Assembly: GCF_029227915.1 (NCBI RefSeq)
Contig: NC_079881.1
Coordinates: 16,405,501 to 16,469,500 of the forward strand
Source: Hydractinia symbiolongicarpus
Lineage: Eukaryota; Cnidaria; Hydrozoa; Anthoathecata; Hydractiniidae
Reading direction: 5' to 3'
DNA: 64,000 nt
The first letter of the stretch is position 1. Every line of letters begins with the position of its first letter. Shown in pieces: positions 45,501 through 56,500 of this stretch. A program made the position numbers and the translations under genes. Below the pieces are notes generated by a model, which was given only the letters and a program-made list of their open reading frames with translations, ran no database searches and was not told the DNA's origin.

Positions 45501-46109
45501 TATTCATTTATGTGTCAACATTCTCTTCCTTCCATCATCACTCCAGTTGTCAATAAAACTAAAATTAACACTATGTTGTTGGTGGATTTTGTCATGGTGG
45601 CGACTTTTTACTTTCTTCTCGTCATCTCGGCTGTTTTCGCATTTGACAGTATCGAAGATTTGTACACCCTTAATTTTGAGCATCCTTTGTTTTTTAAGTA
45701 TTTCTTAGATCTGTTCCCAGTTTTCACCTTATCCACAAATTTTCCCATCATTGGAATCACATTGCGTGAAAATTTAAAAACTTTGTTTTTAAAAGAAGGA
45801 AAACGTTATGGTTTATTTGTTCGAAGCTACTTGTTCCCGTTACTTACCGTGATTCCACCAATCGGAATAGCTTTTATAACATACGACGTCGAACTGTTGG
45901 TCAGTATAACCGGTTCGTACGCGGGCTCCATCATTCAATACGTCATACCGGTGATGTTAGTGCTCATGGGGCGGTTGTATATGAAGAAAACTCTTGGTAG
46001 TTACGCTAATAAACATCGTTCGCCGTTTCGACAAAGATCTTGGATTTTTTTTGTGATATTCTGGTATTTTTGTTGCGTTATATTTGTCACAATCAATCAT
46101 ATTATTTAG
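36524..46109 (+). CDS. TMEM104: Transmembrane protein 104 homologue (10 exons, 480 aa)
   Basis: TMEM104 belongs to the amino acid/auxin permease (SLC36/38-like) superfamily; its transport substrate is not established. Exons: 36524-36565, 40871-40992, 41091-41178, 41368-41449, 42261-42322, 43051-43081, 43186-43285, 44129-44228, 45087-45180, 45388-46109, total 1,443 nt with every junction GT-AG and in phase. Exon 1 codes MATSLESDSHYSWK and joins VAFIYVFNLIVGAGALALPQ in exon 2. Further landmarks: an acidic loop with VIDSDDDEVEF, GQLANMFFNKVG, LYLYGDLAIYAAAVPKSLAS, and VYSFMCQHSLPSIITPV in the last exon. Human TMEM104 is about 496 aa. Apparent starts in introns (44590-44952, 45315) are not used. 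Confidence 0.92.
36849..37172 (+). repeat. Interspersed repeat, family A copy 2
   Basis: In TMEM104 intron 1. The same blocks as 15088-15396 occur in the same order and orientation (GGAGAAACCTGAA, TTCTTTTAATGTCGAGCAGT, AAATAGCACCTTCCTTCTTC) with small insertions. Unknown element class. Confidence 0.7.
37173..40870 (+). other. Remainder of TMEM104 intron 1
   Basis: AT-rich intron sequence with long A and T runs. The minus ORF at 38759-39082 has no domain-like features. I see nothing structured. Confidence 0.5.
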
Positions 46110-47830
46110 TGAGCATTTTAACTTTTAAGTGGTTTCTGAAGAGAAGATACCTTAAAAAGGGTTATCTAGAATTTCGTGATTGTAAATATTTTGCACACCA
46201 GTAATGCATTGTTGGCCAGGTAAATTTATTTTTTGTATTATTTAATAGAATTATTTTACATCATGTTTTTTCTTCTCTTCGCCTAGTCTCCGGATTACAT
46301 TCCCACACCGGTGTACATTTTCACACCGGTGTACATTTGGGCAAGACTATTCTCCAAATCTTTATCACGTCAACACCGCATGGATAAGTTAAATCTATTT
46401 TCGTCCCTTGCGCCTTAAATCCCTTAGCGCATTACACCCCAAAAAACGTCTTGTCTCTGCTTGAGAGAAATCACATAATTTATTAATTTATTTTTGTACA
46501 ATATATTTTGCAAGAAATGTAATTTTTTACACTAGCATTGTTTTGTTAAAGGTATAATTTTTTTGCATTTGTCATATGTTCGCCGTTTCAACTCGACTTC
46601 AGTATGCTGTCAAAGCATATGTAGCTACACTACTATATTAAAAACGATAAACCAGCACGCGCATGCGACAATGTAACATATAAATTTATTTTTTAATTTT
46701 CTAATGCTGGCGCCACAGTAGGTTTTCATCGCATTTCTGTCGTTTCTTGTTTACGCTTAGCACCCAACTGTGGGAAATGTTCCTGAATGGAATAAAGATC
46801 AACAGTTTCAAGTCCTTGCCCGCCTTATATAACTGAATTTACTTAGACGGGAGTAATTACTAGGATTATAGGTACGATTATAATGCAGTTTCTGGTTTAA
46901 TAACCCCCTGGTTTCTAATAAAAACGCGGAAAGATCAAAGGAATACCATTTTTAACAGACAGACGAAATACGGGTATTATTAATGTAGAGACGAACGATA
47001 CATATTCGTGAACTGTACATATTCCACAATCTGACGATCCAATTTTGTTTTTCCAGTAATCTACCCTGAAGCCATTCTTGTCCCTAGGCTTTGCTACCTG
47101 ATGTCAAAGCCGCTAAAGGCAAGAACCTCTGGGGACAAGGTTGCCACCAAGCGTCCTTCAAGAAATTAAAAGGAAATGAGTTCCAAATGTACAGTGAAAA
47201 CATGCAAGCTTTCACAGTTTTAAAAAATCGTCAACTTATTCTTTCCTCACTCTTGCTTGTGAAGAAAATAGAAAATTAAAAATAGTTAATGGCAGAATTA
47301 CGATGATACATTTATAAAGTTTACTTAATGATACGAAAATAGCAAAACAACTCGATTAATTTCATGATATCATATCAAAGCACATTTTGCACCCACCTAA
47401 TCGCATTTTTCAACATAACAGAAAATAAACACTCATTATCTTCTTTCTAAGATGTTAATACACTCTTTTTATAACTTCAGCCTGAGATTATTTTTTATGC
47501 TTTTATACGTTTAGTTGAACAATTTTTATTCTATTTACTTTGTACTACAAATTTTTGCGACTCAAAATCTAAGTCTCTTAAAATCGCGTGGCCACATCCT
47601 ACTCTTTTTAATGATAGGCGAATCAATAATGTTTGTTGTGTGAGTGAGTGAGACAATTCCAGAAAAGAGCGGTCAGTGTAGCGTTACAATAAAAAATTCA
47701 AACAGCTATGTAGCAATCATCTTCTATAGATGCAAAACCTCTTTGATACTATACAACATATAAAAATAAGTACACGTCTCCATAAACATTTCATTTTGAT
47801 GGTAGTAAAAGTGATTAGTGGTATGTATAG

Positions 47831-48280
47831 CAGGGTGACCACTCCTCCTTAAAATCCTTTAAATAACCTTAGAAAAAGAAAATCTCCTTAAAAGTACTTA
47901 AATATAACTTAAAAAAATTGCAATTTTAGCTATTCTCCGTAATTTCTCCTTATTTCTTAATTTTTCTGATCGTAACTTTTTTGGAAATGTGTTCATGCAT
48001 TGTTCATCACCAGTAAAATAAGACATATTTCTCTGTTACCTGAAATCCTATATTTTCTATCTTTCAGGGCTTAATTTATATGTATATTTATATAATATGT
48101 ATAACTCTCTTATCATAGAACATAGTATGTAACATTAAAGATGGAGAACTAAAACTGGTTTTATCCATATTTCTCCTTATTTTTTATTTTTTTATTCTCG
48201 TTCGCAGCAAAATATCCTTAAAAAATGTCAACTTGTCTCCTTAATTCTCCTTAATATCCTTACTTTTGGTGGTCACCCTG
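47831..48280. mobile_element. MITE with CAGGGTGACCAC inverted termini (450 bp)
   Basis: It starts CAGGGTGACCACTCCTCC and ends GGTGGTCACCCTG, perfect inverted termini of 12-13 bp. It is flanked on both sides by TATAG (47826-47830, 48281-48285), a possible target duplication. The interior is rich in the word CTCCTTA and its relatives. The CAGGG ends are hAT-like, but a 5-bp duplication is not the hAT 8 bp, so the superfamily is uncertain. No transposase. Confidence 0.75.
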
Positions 48281-49413
48281 TATAGGCGCAAAGTGTTGTC
48301 GTGAACATATTTGAAATACTTTAAATGGAAAAGTCTTCACAGAAATAACCTTCACTGAGTCGGAAATTGTAAAATCAAGGGAAACAACTTTCGCAAACAA
48401 TCGTTTTTACAATTCAAGGAAAAAACTTTTCAATACACATAAATGTCGACACAGTTGGCATTGTTCTTTTGTTGTTATTGAGAAAATAAGACGACAAAAA
48501 GTGATTAAAGTGAAAAATTTAGTCGTCAAAACGTGACTAAGTTATGTTATAGTGACTAAATTTTTTGTCAAATCTTATTTTCTGCCAACATTTTTTTGCC
48601 CATAAGGCTTTAGACATTGGGCCGTTTGAACAAACATTGCGAAATCACGAAATGTTCGTCTTTTGAAGCAAAAGAAAGACTTATAGGAAATGTTTAATGA
48701 TATACAATTTTTTTTCCTCTTGGAATTTTTTTTAGGTGAGCTATAAGCCGTAACTTTTATTATTATCTTGCCCTTGTTATTCGTAGGAGGAGGCTCAACA
48801 TATAATATCATTACTCAAGCATTTTGGTTGTGCCTCACTTTTTCGGTTACTCCATGTTTTTCCTAATATTATATGAACATTTAGATTTACTTTTTAAATT
48901 ATATATGATTTATTCCTCTTTAGGCCATCGAAGCAACCATTTCATATAGAATAAGGCATTCGCTTTAAAACCTCAGTAATTGTTCTTTTTAGACACGTTG
49001 AAATGATTTTAACCGCAAATTAGTTTTCGTGGCAGAAAACAATGTTTTACGCAACTGCCGCGTAGCGTAATTAAAATACGATGAAGAAGAAAAACTATGA
49101 AGCTTATAAAATAAAAGTTCCGTTAAGTCGCCAAACTTCCTTTTGTTCTTCCAACTATTTGAGCAAGGATTTGTTTACGTGAGAACTAAAGCAAACCCAA
49201 ACTACGATCTTTTGTTCAACGTTGTCTTTCTTAAAACTATGTACACACGAGTTTTCATATTTCGGCTGAAGTAAAAGTCACATTTTTCTTTGGTGAAATT
49301 GGTTAAAGTCAAATATTAAACCAGTGCAAGACTTTCATGCAAACATTCTATCCCGAGAGTGAAGTGCAGTTTTAGTGCTTGAAAGAGAGAAATACAAAAA
49401 ACTTTGCCCTTTC

Positions 49414-49530
49414 TGGACCACAACCTTGATCCCAGGGCTTTTTCTCTCTTTTTGGTATAAGGAACGGCGAGAAAAAAGAGTCGTTATGAAAAAGAGACAA
49501 AGAGACCGGGGGTCGAGGTTGTCTAAACCA
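49414..49530. mobile_element. Foldback MITE with ACAACCTYGA termini
   Basis: Left end TGGACCACAACCTTGATCCC and right end GGGGTCGAGGTTGTCTAAAC are inverted matches. Internal purine/pyrimidine runs (CTTTTTCTCTCTTTTT / GAAAAAGAGACAAAGAG) also pair, so the whole 117 bp folds back. Non-coding. Confidence 0.6.
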
Positions 49531-49998
49531 CTGTCGAAGTAAAACTCAACCTAGAGTGAAACATGTAAACAGTCATACATTTTATTGCGGTGCAAACTTT
49601 ACTTGGTAATTTCACTTCGATTGCATGTAAACAGAATTAGAAAGAAGTGGGAGTCAGCATGTTGTGTAGATGGTTATTGTTGACGCACGTGGTCGTAAGT
49701 ACCGGGAAGTATGTCGTATTTTTAAAGTTGGAAGAGGATATGTTCATTAGAAAGTCATTACTGTTTCGTAACTCAAATCATAATTACCTTCTTACTACCG
49801 TATATATAGGAGTGAGTAATTTAAAAGTGATATACGGGAAAAACAGAGCAAGGGGAGAAAAGATGAATAATTCAGGTAGGTTTTTTTTGGTAAACTTTTG
49901 CTCACTTTTGAACTTTCCTCGCTTGTGTTCTGTTATATTGCCTTCATTGTCGAAATTGTTAAAGCCGCTGGGCTTCTTGTTTTTATTTCGTTTCAGCC

Positions 49999-51646
49999 AT
50001 GTTCAAGCTTATCATTTTATTAGCAGTAATACTCTTGCAACTCGATCGTAAGTATGGTATTTCTTATCATAAAAACACGGGCGAGTTTTCTCCAAGAACG
50101 TTTATGCTGTTGTACAATTTATATTTATTGTCTATATATTTATTCACTTGGAGGTATATTCCTAAATAAATAATGTTTTTATTGTCTGATGGAATTTTTC
50201 TGCCAGCCGGTTAGAATCTCCGTTAATTTGAGGAGTTTGTTCCACGTAGTAAAATGACCCCCCTTATAAGGCAATGATAAAGCAATAATACTACTGATTC
50301 ATCGAACGAGATAATTATTGTTAATTAACCGTATGGTACTTCAGCATTTTTGTTCGGGTGTAGACCAATTACTTGTTGATGTTTTTGAATTCCCCTAGAT
50401 GACAACAACATTAGTTTTACTTCCTCCATAGGACCTCAAGACCAATTGATTGATTTGCAAAGGCTTACCTTATCACTCGATTAATAAATGCGTTCAACGA
50501 ATAAATTTATACCTCTCTTATTCGCACTTTTTACTTTTCTAGTTTTGACATCTAAGAATGTCGATACTGAGGCAAGCAATGGAGAATATCAACAAGATAT
50601 GGGTATGTACTTCTATATATACTTGAAAGAGATTCTGTCACAATTATAGTATAATAAATGGCAGACACCACAAGTAATACAACAGTGTCTATTTCATAAA
50701 CCATGTCTACTGAAGTGCGCCATTATGACTGAAGTGCACCATTATGACTGAAGTGCGCCATTATGATTAAATTCGCGCGTTTTTATTTTTTAGAGAATGC
50801 GGTCGATGACAACATACCTGAAGAGTTTGTCGAAGGTAACACTGATTGGTTATATTTTCTTTGTTTTTGTGGAGAAGAAATTGACGCAACATTTTATAGC
50901 TTCAAGATAATTTAATTATTGAGTCCAAAAAAAAACTCCACAAATAATAAAATCAAGTATAACAATAATCAAATGTTTCATCTCGAACTTTTACATCATC
51001 ACCACGCGTTAAAATATAAAAATTAATGATCATTGTTGATTTAAACGATTTTTATTGACTAGAATTTACTTTTTTCCCGAGCAACTATTATTGTTAAATT
51101 TTTTTTAGGTCTTGTTAATTTGGAAATTTTAGTATGGGCGCTTTTTTTGTTATTTTTGTTTTTTCTTATTTCAGTCCTGTATTTATATTGAGCTGAAAAG
51201 AGGTTGTTATTTTTATCACGTAGGAATTGAAAACTCTATTTCTTTCTTCCAAGGTCGCAGATAGTGTAAAAGCATTTTCAGATCATGTAGAAATTTATTA
51301 ACATTTTTTAATAAAAGTTAAAGCTGTGTTTATCGTAACATTTCTCTTAATGTAGAGAGTAAAAACACATTCTTCACTTACCTTCTCGCTATTATAAATA
51401 TTTTGCATTATCATCCTAGGTTTGGCGTCTTTTTTTGATGGGCCATTAATCAATTTACAATATTTTTTTTTGCTTCAGTGAAAATTGATTAATCTGTCTC
51501 AGTAACATCTGTTTTGTATTTTAGAAATTGCTTATGAGAACAATGATCCGATTTACCGACGTCATCAAAGACGGCGACGTCGCCCTAGGTTACAAGTCTA
51601 CCGTCGACGTCAAAAATATTACTCCTTTCGCCGTCGACGTAATTAG
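49999..51646 (+). CDS. Small secreted precursor with arginine-rich C-terminus, candidate antimicrobial peptide (4 exons, 90 aa)
   Basis: Exons 49999-50047, 50543-50602, 50794-50835, 51525-51646, in phase with GT-AG junctions. Residues 1-16 (MFKLIILLAVILLQLD) form a signal peptide core. Residues 22-58 hold 13 acidic and no basic residues. Residues 61-90 hold 15 arginines and one lysine and no acidic residue (RRHQRRRRRPRLQVYRRRQK, then FRRRRN). This signal / acidic pro-region / cationic tail layout is that of cnidarian arminin-type and many other antimicrobial precursors, where the pro-region neutralises the peptide until cleavage. No similarity to a named family could be checked. An acceptor AG two bases before ATG (49995-49996) suggests a 5'UTR intron or spliced leader. 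AATAAA at 51749-51754. It could instead be a neuropeptide or nucleic-acid-binding protein. Confidence 0.72.
50709..50765 (+). repeat. 19-bp tandem repeat, three copies
   Basis: ACTGAAGTGCGCCATTATG repeated three times with one substitution, in intron 2 of the small secreted precursor gene, 28 bp before exon 3. Confidence 0.8.
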
Positions 51647-53503
51647 ATATAAATTAGATGTAAAGTAAAGTTACGTTGTAAATATATATATATTTAAAAA
51701 AATATAGGGCAGGAACCTCTACTCTTTTTATTATATACCAGAACATACAATAAAGTACAATTACAATACACGAAGCTTTTAGTAAGTTAAACTCTTACAT
51801 CGTCAGGTAAATATCACTTCTATTCAATAAAACCACTATATATATTATAAAATTGCTAAACTCTCAAAGGACTCAATCCAAGGGCTCTGTGTCGCTTTTT
51901 TATACTAAGAAGGCGAGACGAAAGAAGATTTGGAGTCGAGATTGATCTTTAGCATCAGTAAAGACATAGAAACTATCTTTCCATGTCTTGATTTGCAAGC
52001 TCAAATTTGTCGTAGGTAATACTTGCGGTGTAAAAACACGTGACTATGGTGAAGTTACCACTACAACTGGAGCATGAGAAAAGTTTCATTCAGCACCTTT
52101 AGAAATAATTCAACTGATAAGATTTAACATATAATGTAGATAACTAAAATCTAATAGTGTTGTATAGTTGCACGTGCTGATATTATACTTACACTCTATT
52201 CTTATGCTAAATTAAGAAATGCGTCAATGCGTAATTCGTCTCTTGTTTTTAACCAATCCTAAAACTTTCTTAAAACTATACGTTTTATCTCGGCTTAAAT
52301 GTGCCACGTTTTGGCTGCAATGTTTATTGAAACTCCAAACATCCAAACATCTGGAGTCGTAAGTACAACTTTAACATTGAAAAATCCTAACATTCAACAG
52401 TCGAAGATAGTAAAATTTTCATTTAGTAGAAACGTTACATAATGTCTCTAAATTTGACGGGAGATATATTTTCAAGTGTTCTCTATTTACACATGTTGGT
52501 AACTCTACTGCTTCCAACCACAAAAAATTCAATCATTAAAATTTCATATTTTAGGTAGTTGAAATCTTACTTAATTTTTTTAATATATAGTCATGATACA
52601 AAAATTTTGAAATATCAAAATTGTTAAAAGTTTTACTCTTGTGGCAACCACAAACTGTTTTGGACTATATTTGTCAAAAAATAAGTGCCCAAGCGCCAAC
52701 CCATCTGCACCCCTAGATTGGGTTTTAAATTTTTTCCAACTCCCTTCCCCATCTGTCTTTCCATTTATTTCATTTATTTTTAGCATTCTTACGCTGAGTA
52801 ACTTTCTTTACACATAAAATCTTCTCGGATTTGTTTGCAAGATCTTCTATTTGTTTAGATAATAATTGTGCAATGTTTGCAATGTTAACCCAGGGTCAAC
52901 CCAGTTTTTCATGTATATTTTTGTTCTAATACAAGACTTCTTTAAATGTTCTCAATGAATCTCTTGTCAAATGTTTACTTATGTCGATAGAAAAAACGTC
53001 TAAAGGTTGGCTTCCATTTGACTGCATTTGAGCATGCAGGTGGTAAAAAAAACTCTTTAGCGAAAAATTCAGTCAAATTGAAACATACCTTTATTTTCAA
53101 GTATGTAGAAGAACTGTATCAAATTGTTGCCAAACTTATTCCCAGGACTTCTCTTTTTGATAGTTCCTGCGATAAAAATAGTGCTGATAGAATAACCACA
53201 TCGCGTGCGGACGTAAAAGTAAACACGCATGTTACTAATTTGTTTTGCGTTATCTAAGATTTTAGATGTTCGCTATGCAGTGAAACACGAAGTTTGTATA
53301 CAATAAAGAGAACGACATGAATAGCTATTTTGTTTCTCTGAATAATATCCCGGAGGATCTAATATACAACGAACATTCATATGAAAGAAGGATACCACGG
53401 AATTGCGCATCGTGTGATCGTTCATGAATATTATTTCTGCATGTAAATTTACTGTTGAAGAGTAAAAGATCTCTTTTCAAAGATCAACTGTGTCAAACTT
53501 TCT
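51647..53503. other. Intergenic region between the secreted precursor gene and the large minus-strand gene
   Basis: 1.9 kb between convergent 3' ends. It contains AATAAA at 51749-51754 for the plus gene. ORFs at 52580-52786 and 53018-53257 show no domain or codon evidence. Nothing else seen. Confidence 0.5.
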
Positions 53504-56500
53504 TCACGCTGCGCAAGCGATATATGGAAGAGATAATTTCATCGCGTTTACGGTTTCTTTCAATTCTTTGATGTGACCTCGATTTGCACTCAATGGACTA
53601 GGTTTCCCGTCTATTAAATTGTTGACAATCTAAAAAGGACAATAAAAAAATAACAAATAATTATATTATCCAAACATAGGATAGACACTGAACAACGTAC
53701 AATCCAAAAATACATTTAGAAAATTGTCTGTTTCAGCTTTTTCTTGAAATAAGCAAGCCGAATCACTTGACCTGCGCTCTGCAGCCGAGGAGTTTTACTT
53801 TGGCAGGGGTGTAGAACGAAGTAACAAATGCGCTAGCTGCACTTTCCACAATGTCCGTATTATGGAATAATCCACTCCACCACCCCGAAAGGACTGAAAT
53901 GTATCGTGGAATTGGGGCATGCTGACTTCAGCAAAAATTATTAAATTAAATTAAAATCACTTAAGAACAACCTAACGTTAGATCCTAACATCCTAAGTCC
54001 GCTGTGAGCATTGACGATGGAACTTGACAAGTTAATAGTGCGTGTTACATAGATAAAAAATTGCTTTGGCTGCGATCTTTAAAATTCTACCTTTTTTCCA
54101 ATATATTATGTCAGGGGTTGGAGTTCATGTAAGTGTATACATTAAGTCTACATCGAAAATCAATTTCCCTCGCATGACAAAACCATAGCCGTAGTGATAC
54201 CGTATAGTGAACATAAAAGAAATTTAAACCAAATTAATAACGACTTAATAGACTTACGTCCGCTGCGGTTTTTAAGTTTCCTTCAAATTTACGAGGAATG
54301 TCGTTTCTTTTGCTGACAACTTCTGATGCTGATGTCAGCATCTTCATAAGATGTTCGACACTGACTTTCTTAGTGGACTTGGTCACTTCGTTCAAGCGTT
54401 CTTTCCAAAAGCTTAAAATGTTCTCATCAAGCTTGGCTATTTGCGATTTCACGTCGCCTCTCCACGAAGCCGTTCCTAAAGTAAAAAAAATATATACCGG
54501 ATAGTAAAAAAAAGATGTTAAATAAAAAGAAATACTAAATATAATGCAAAGAATGAAAGTGGTGTGGAAATTTATGTCAGTAGTCGGTGGTGCGTGTAAA
54601 TAAGGGCTTTAGTAACCTGGTAGCAAATTATATCACATTTAATCCGAACAAAACAAACCAACTTCCACGATGGATAATCCACTGGTAATATTCTCTAGGA
54701 AATTTTTTCAATGAAAAAGTTGATGTCTATAGAAAAGTCAGGGAAACTTTTCCAGCTACTTCTCTTCGATTAATTTCTGAGTTATTTGTTTACTTTCGAC
54801 AAAAATTTTAACCTGAATTTACACTGAACTTTCTATTTTAAAAGCACATTTTACAACACGCAATTAATTCTCAGGAGAGGAGGCTTCACAATTTTAAACA
54901 TCTTAATGTGACTAAGGGCTTTATTTAACTATATAAAGTACTCTAAAAGCTTCCATGTAACATAAAATCACACTTGTGTTGCTTCGGAAACGTAAAAAAA
55001 AAGCAATGCAGACGAAAAACCTGGAAAAGGTTCCCAATGGAATTTGAACTTTCGTATTAATCATGTTTTTGTATGGAAATAGTAATTGTTTTGTTCTGGA
55101 AGATTTTGAGTCTCACGCTGCTGATCAAAAGTGTGTAAGCGTCGAGTTAGATTTATCGCATCGCTCAAACAAATATTGACATGTTTTGGAATAGTTTTAA
55201 AATAGCTACAACATAAGCAGCGACAACATGTATATGTTTCAAAAGGAAGAGACAGTTGAAGAAAGCCGTCCATAGGTATGTTGCACTTACCGTTTCTCAA
55301 CATTTCAGCGTAATACAATGCGTCCATTGTACGGTCCTTCGACATCCTGCTTTTTTGACCTGTAATACGTTCAAGTAAATGTTTCAAACATTATTTAGAT
55401 GAACAAGAAACACGCTGGTAAAAAAAAAGTGAAAGTAGTGAAGTATTTCTTACATTTTTTACTGATCATTCTTTTTGTATTAACGTATCCTTCAATATAG
55501 TGTCGTGTCTGCGCTTCATATTTTGCTTTAACTGTATCCATTTTGCCGGCAACGAGATTAAGTGAGTCTGATAGTGATTTGTATAAGTTCACTGTTCCAT
55601 GTAAATTACGACACGAATTTCCGTCGTTGGAGTCGGTTAAATTGTCAAAATCTAGACGCATTATAAAAAATGTATATATGAGTAAGACACTTTACGATGC
55701 TTAATCACAGGTTCTGCACAGAATAGCCGGAACAAATTTTGTAAAGAAATCTCGGCGAACACTCCAGAAATATTTCTTACACTAGTTATTTAAACCCGTG
55801 GAATAATCCACTTAAATATATTTTATTCGTTCGTTTTAAACGAAATCCCGCAGAGATATCCACTCAAAAATATTTAAAATTTATTATATGTTTCTTATCA
55901 CAAAATCATTGGTTGTCAGTTTCATTTTAAAGACGCAAACAATGAAAACTTTTAAACAAAATTGACAACTATAATAACAACGTTGGTTGCCTGTGACCTT
56001 ACTCGTATAACAATTTATAACAAAGGACCCGTCACGGTAAATTTAAATTCGCATGCAATAAAATTCCCAGCTAATAAAATCACTTTATTTTATCACATGA
56101 GTTGTTATAGCTAAACAGCGAAATTCATTGTTCTTTTCGTCAAAACGTTTTTTGTTAATTCCATTCAAGCGGGAATAAATGAAACCAATATGTTATAACA
56201 GTAGACAATAGACACGTGCGTAAGGGAATAATAAAAATTAATTACCCGTGATTTTGTGTATTAAAGTTTACATCGTCACAGAAAGGTTTTTTATGAGAAC
56301 AATAAAATAAATTAACCGTGACCTTTTTAAATCAAAAATTTTAAATCAATATGAAAAAGCACACAAAAGACAGAATAAAAAAAAGTTTAGCAAAAGTGAC
56401 ATGTTACTGCGGCTGTTTCTTTAGAAAAAACAACACGTCCACTTTGCCTGTTACAGACACACGGAACTGGCGTATTATTATATAGACTAGTCGATAAAGC

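Larger units (their letters stand above)
46110..49998. other. Intergenic region between TMEM104 and the small secreted precursor gene
   Basis: 3.9 kb. It includes a MITE (47831-48280), a foldback repeat (49414-49530) and AT-rich filler. A segment at 49655-49691 has an ATG-led short frame ending at a good donor (GTGGTC-GTAAGT) and could be a 5'UTR exon of the downstream gene. Confidence 0.45.

Noticed and set aside
49647-50051. 134-codon ORF overlapping exon 1 of the secreted precursor
   Set aside because: Different frame from the leader peptide; its reading crosses the polypyrimidine acceptor region and lacks protein character. The beginning might be a 5'UTR exon.
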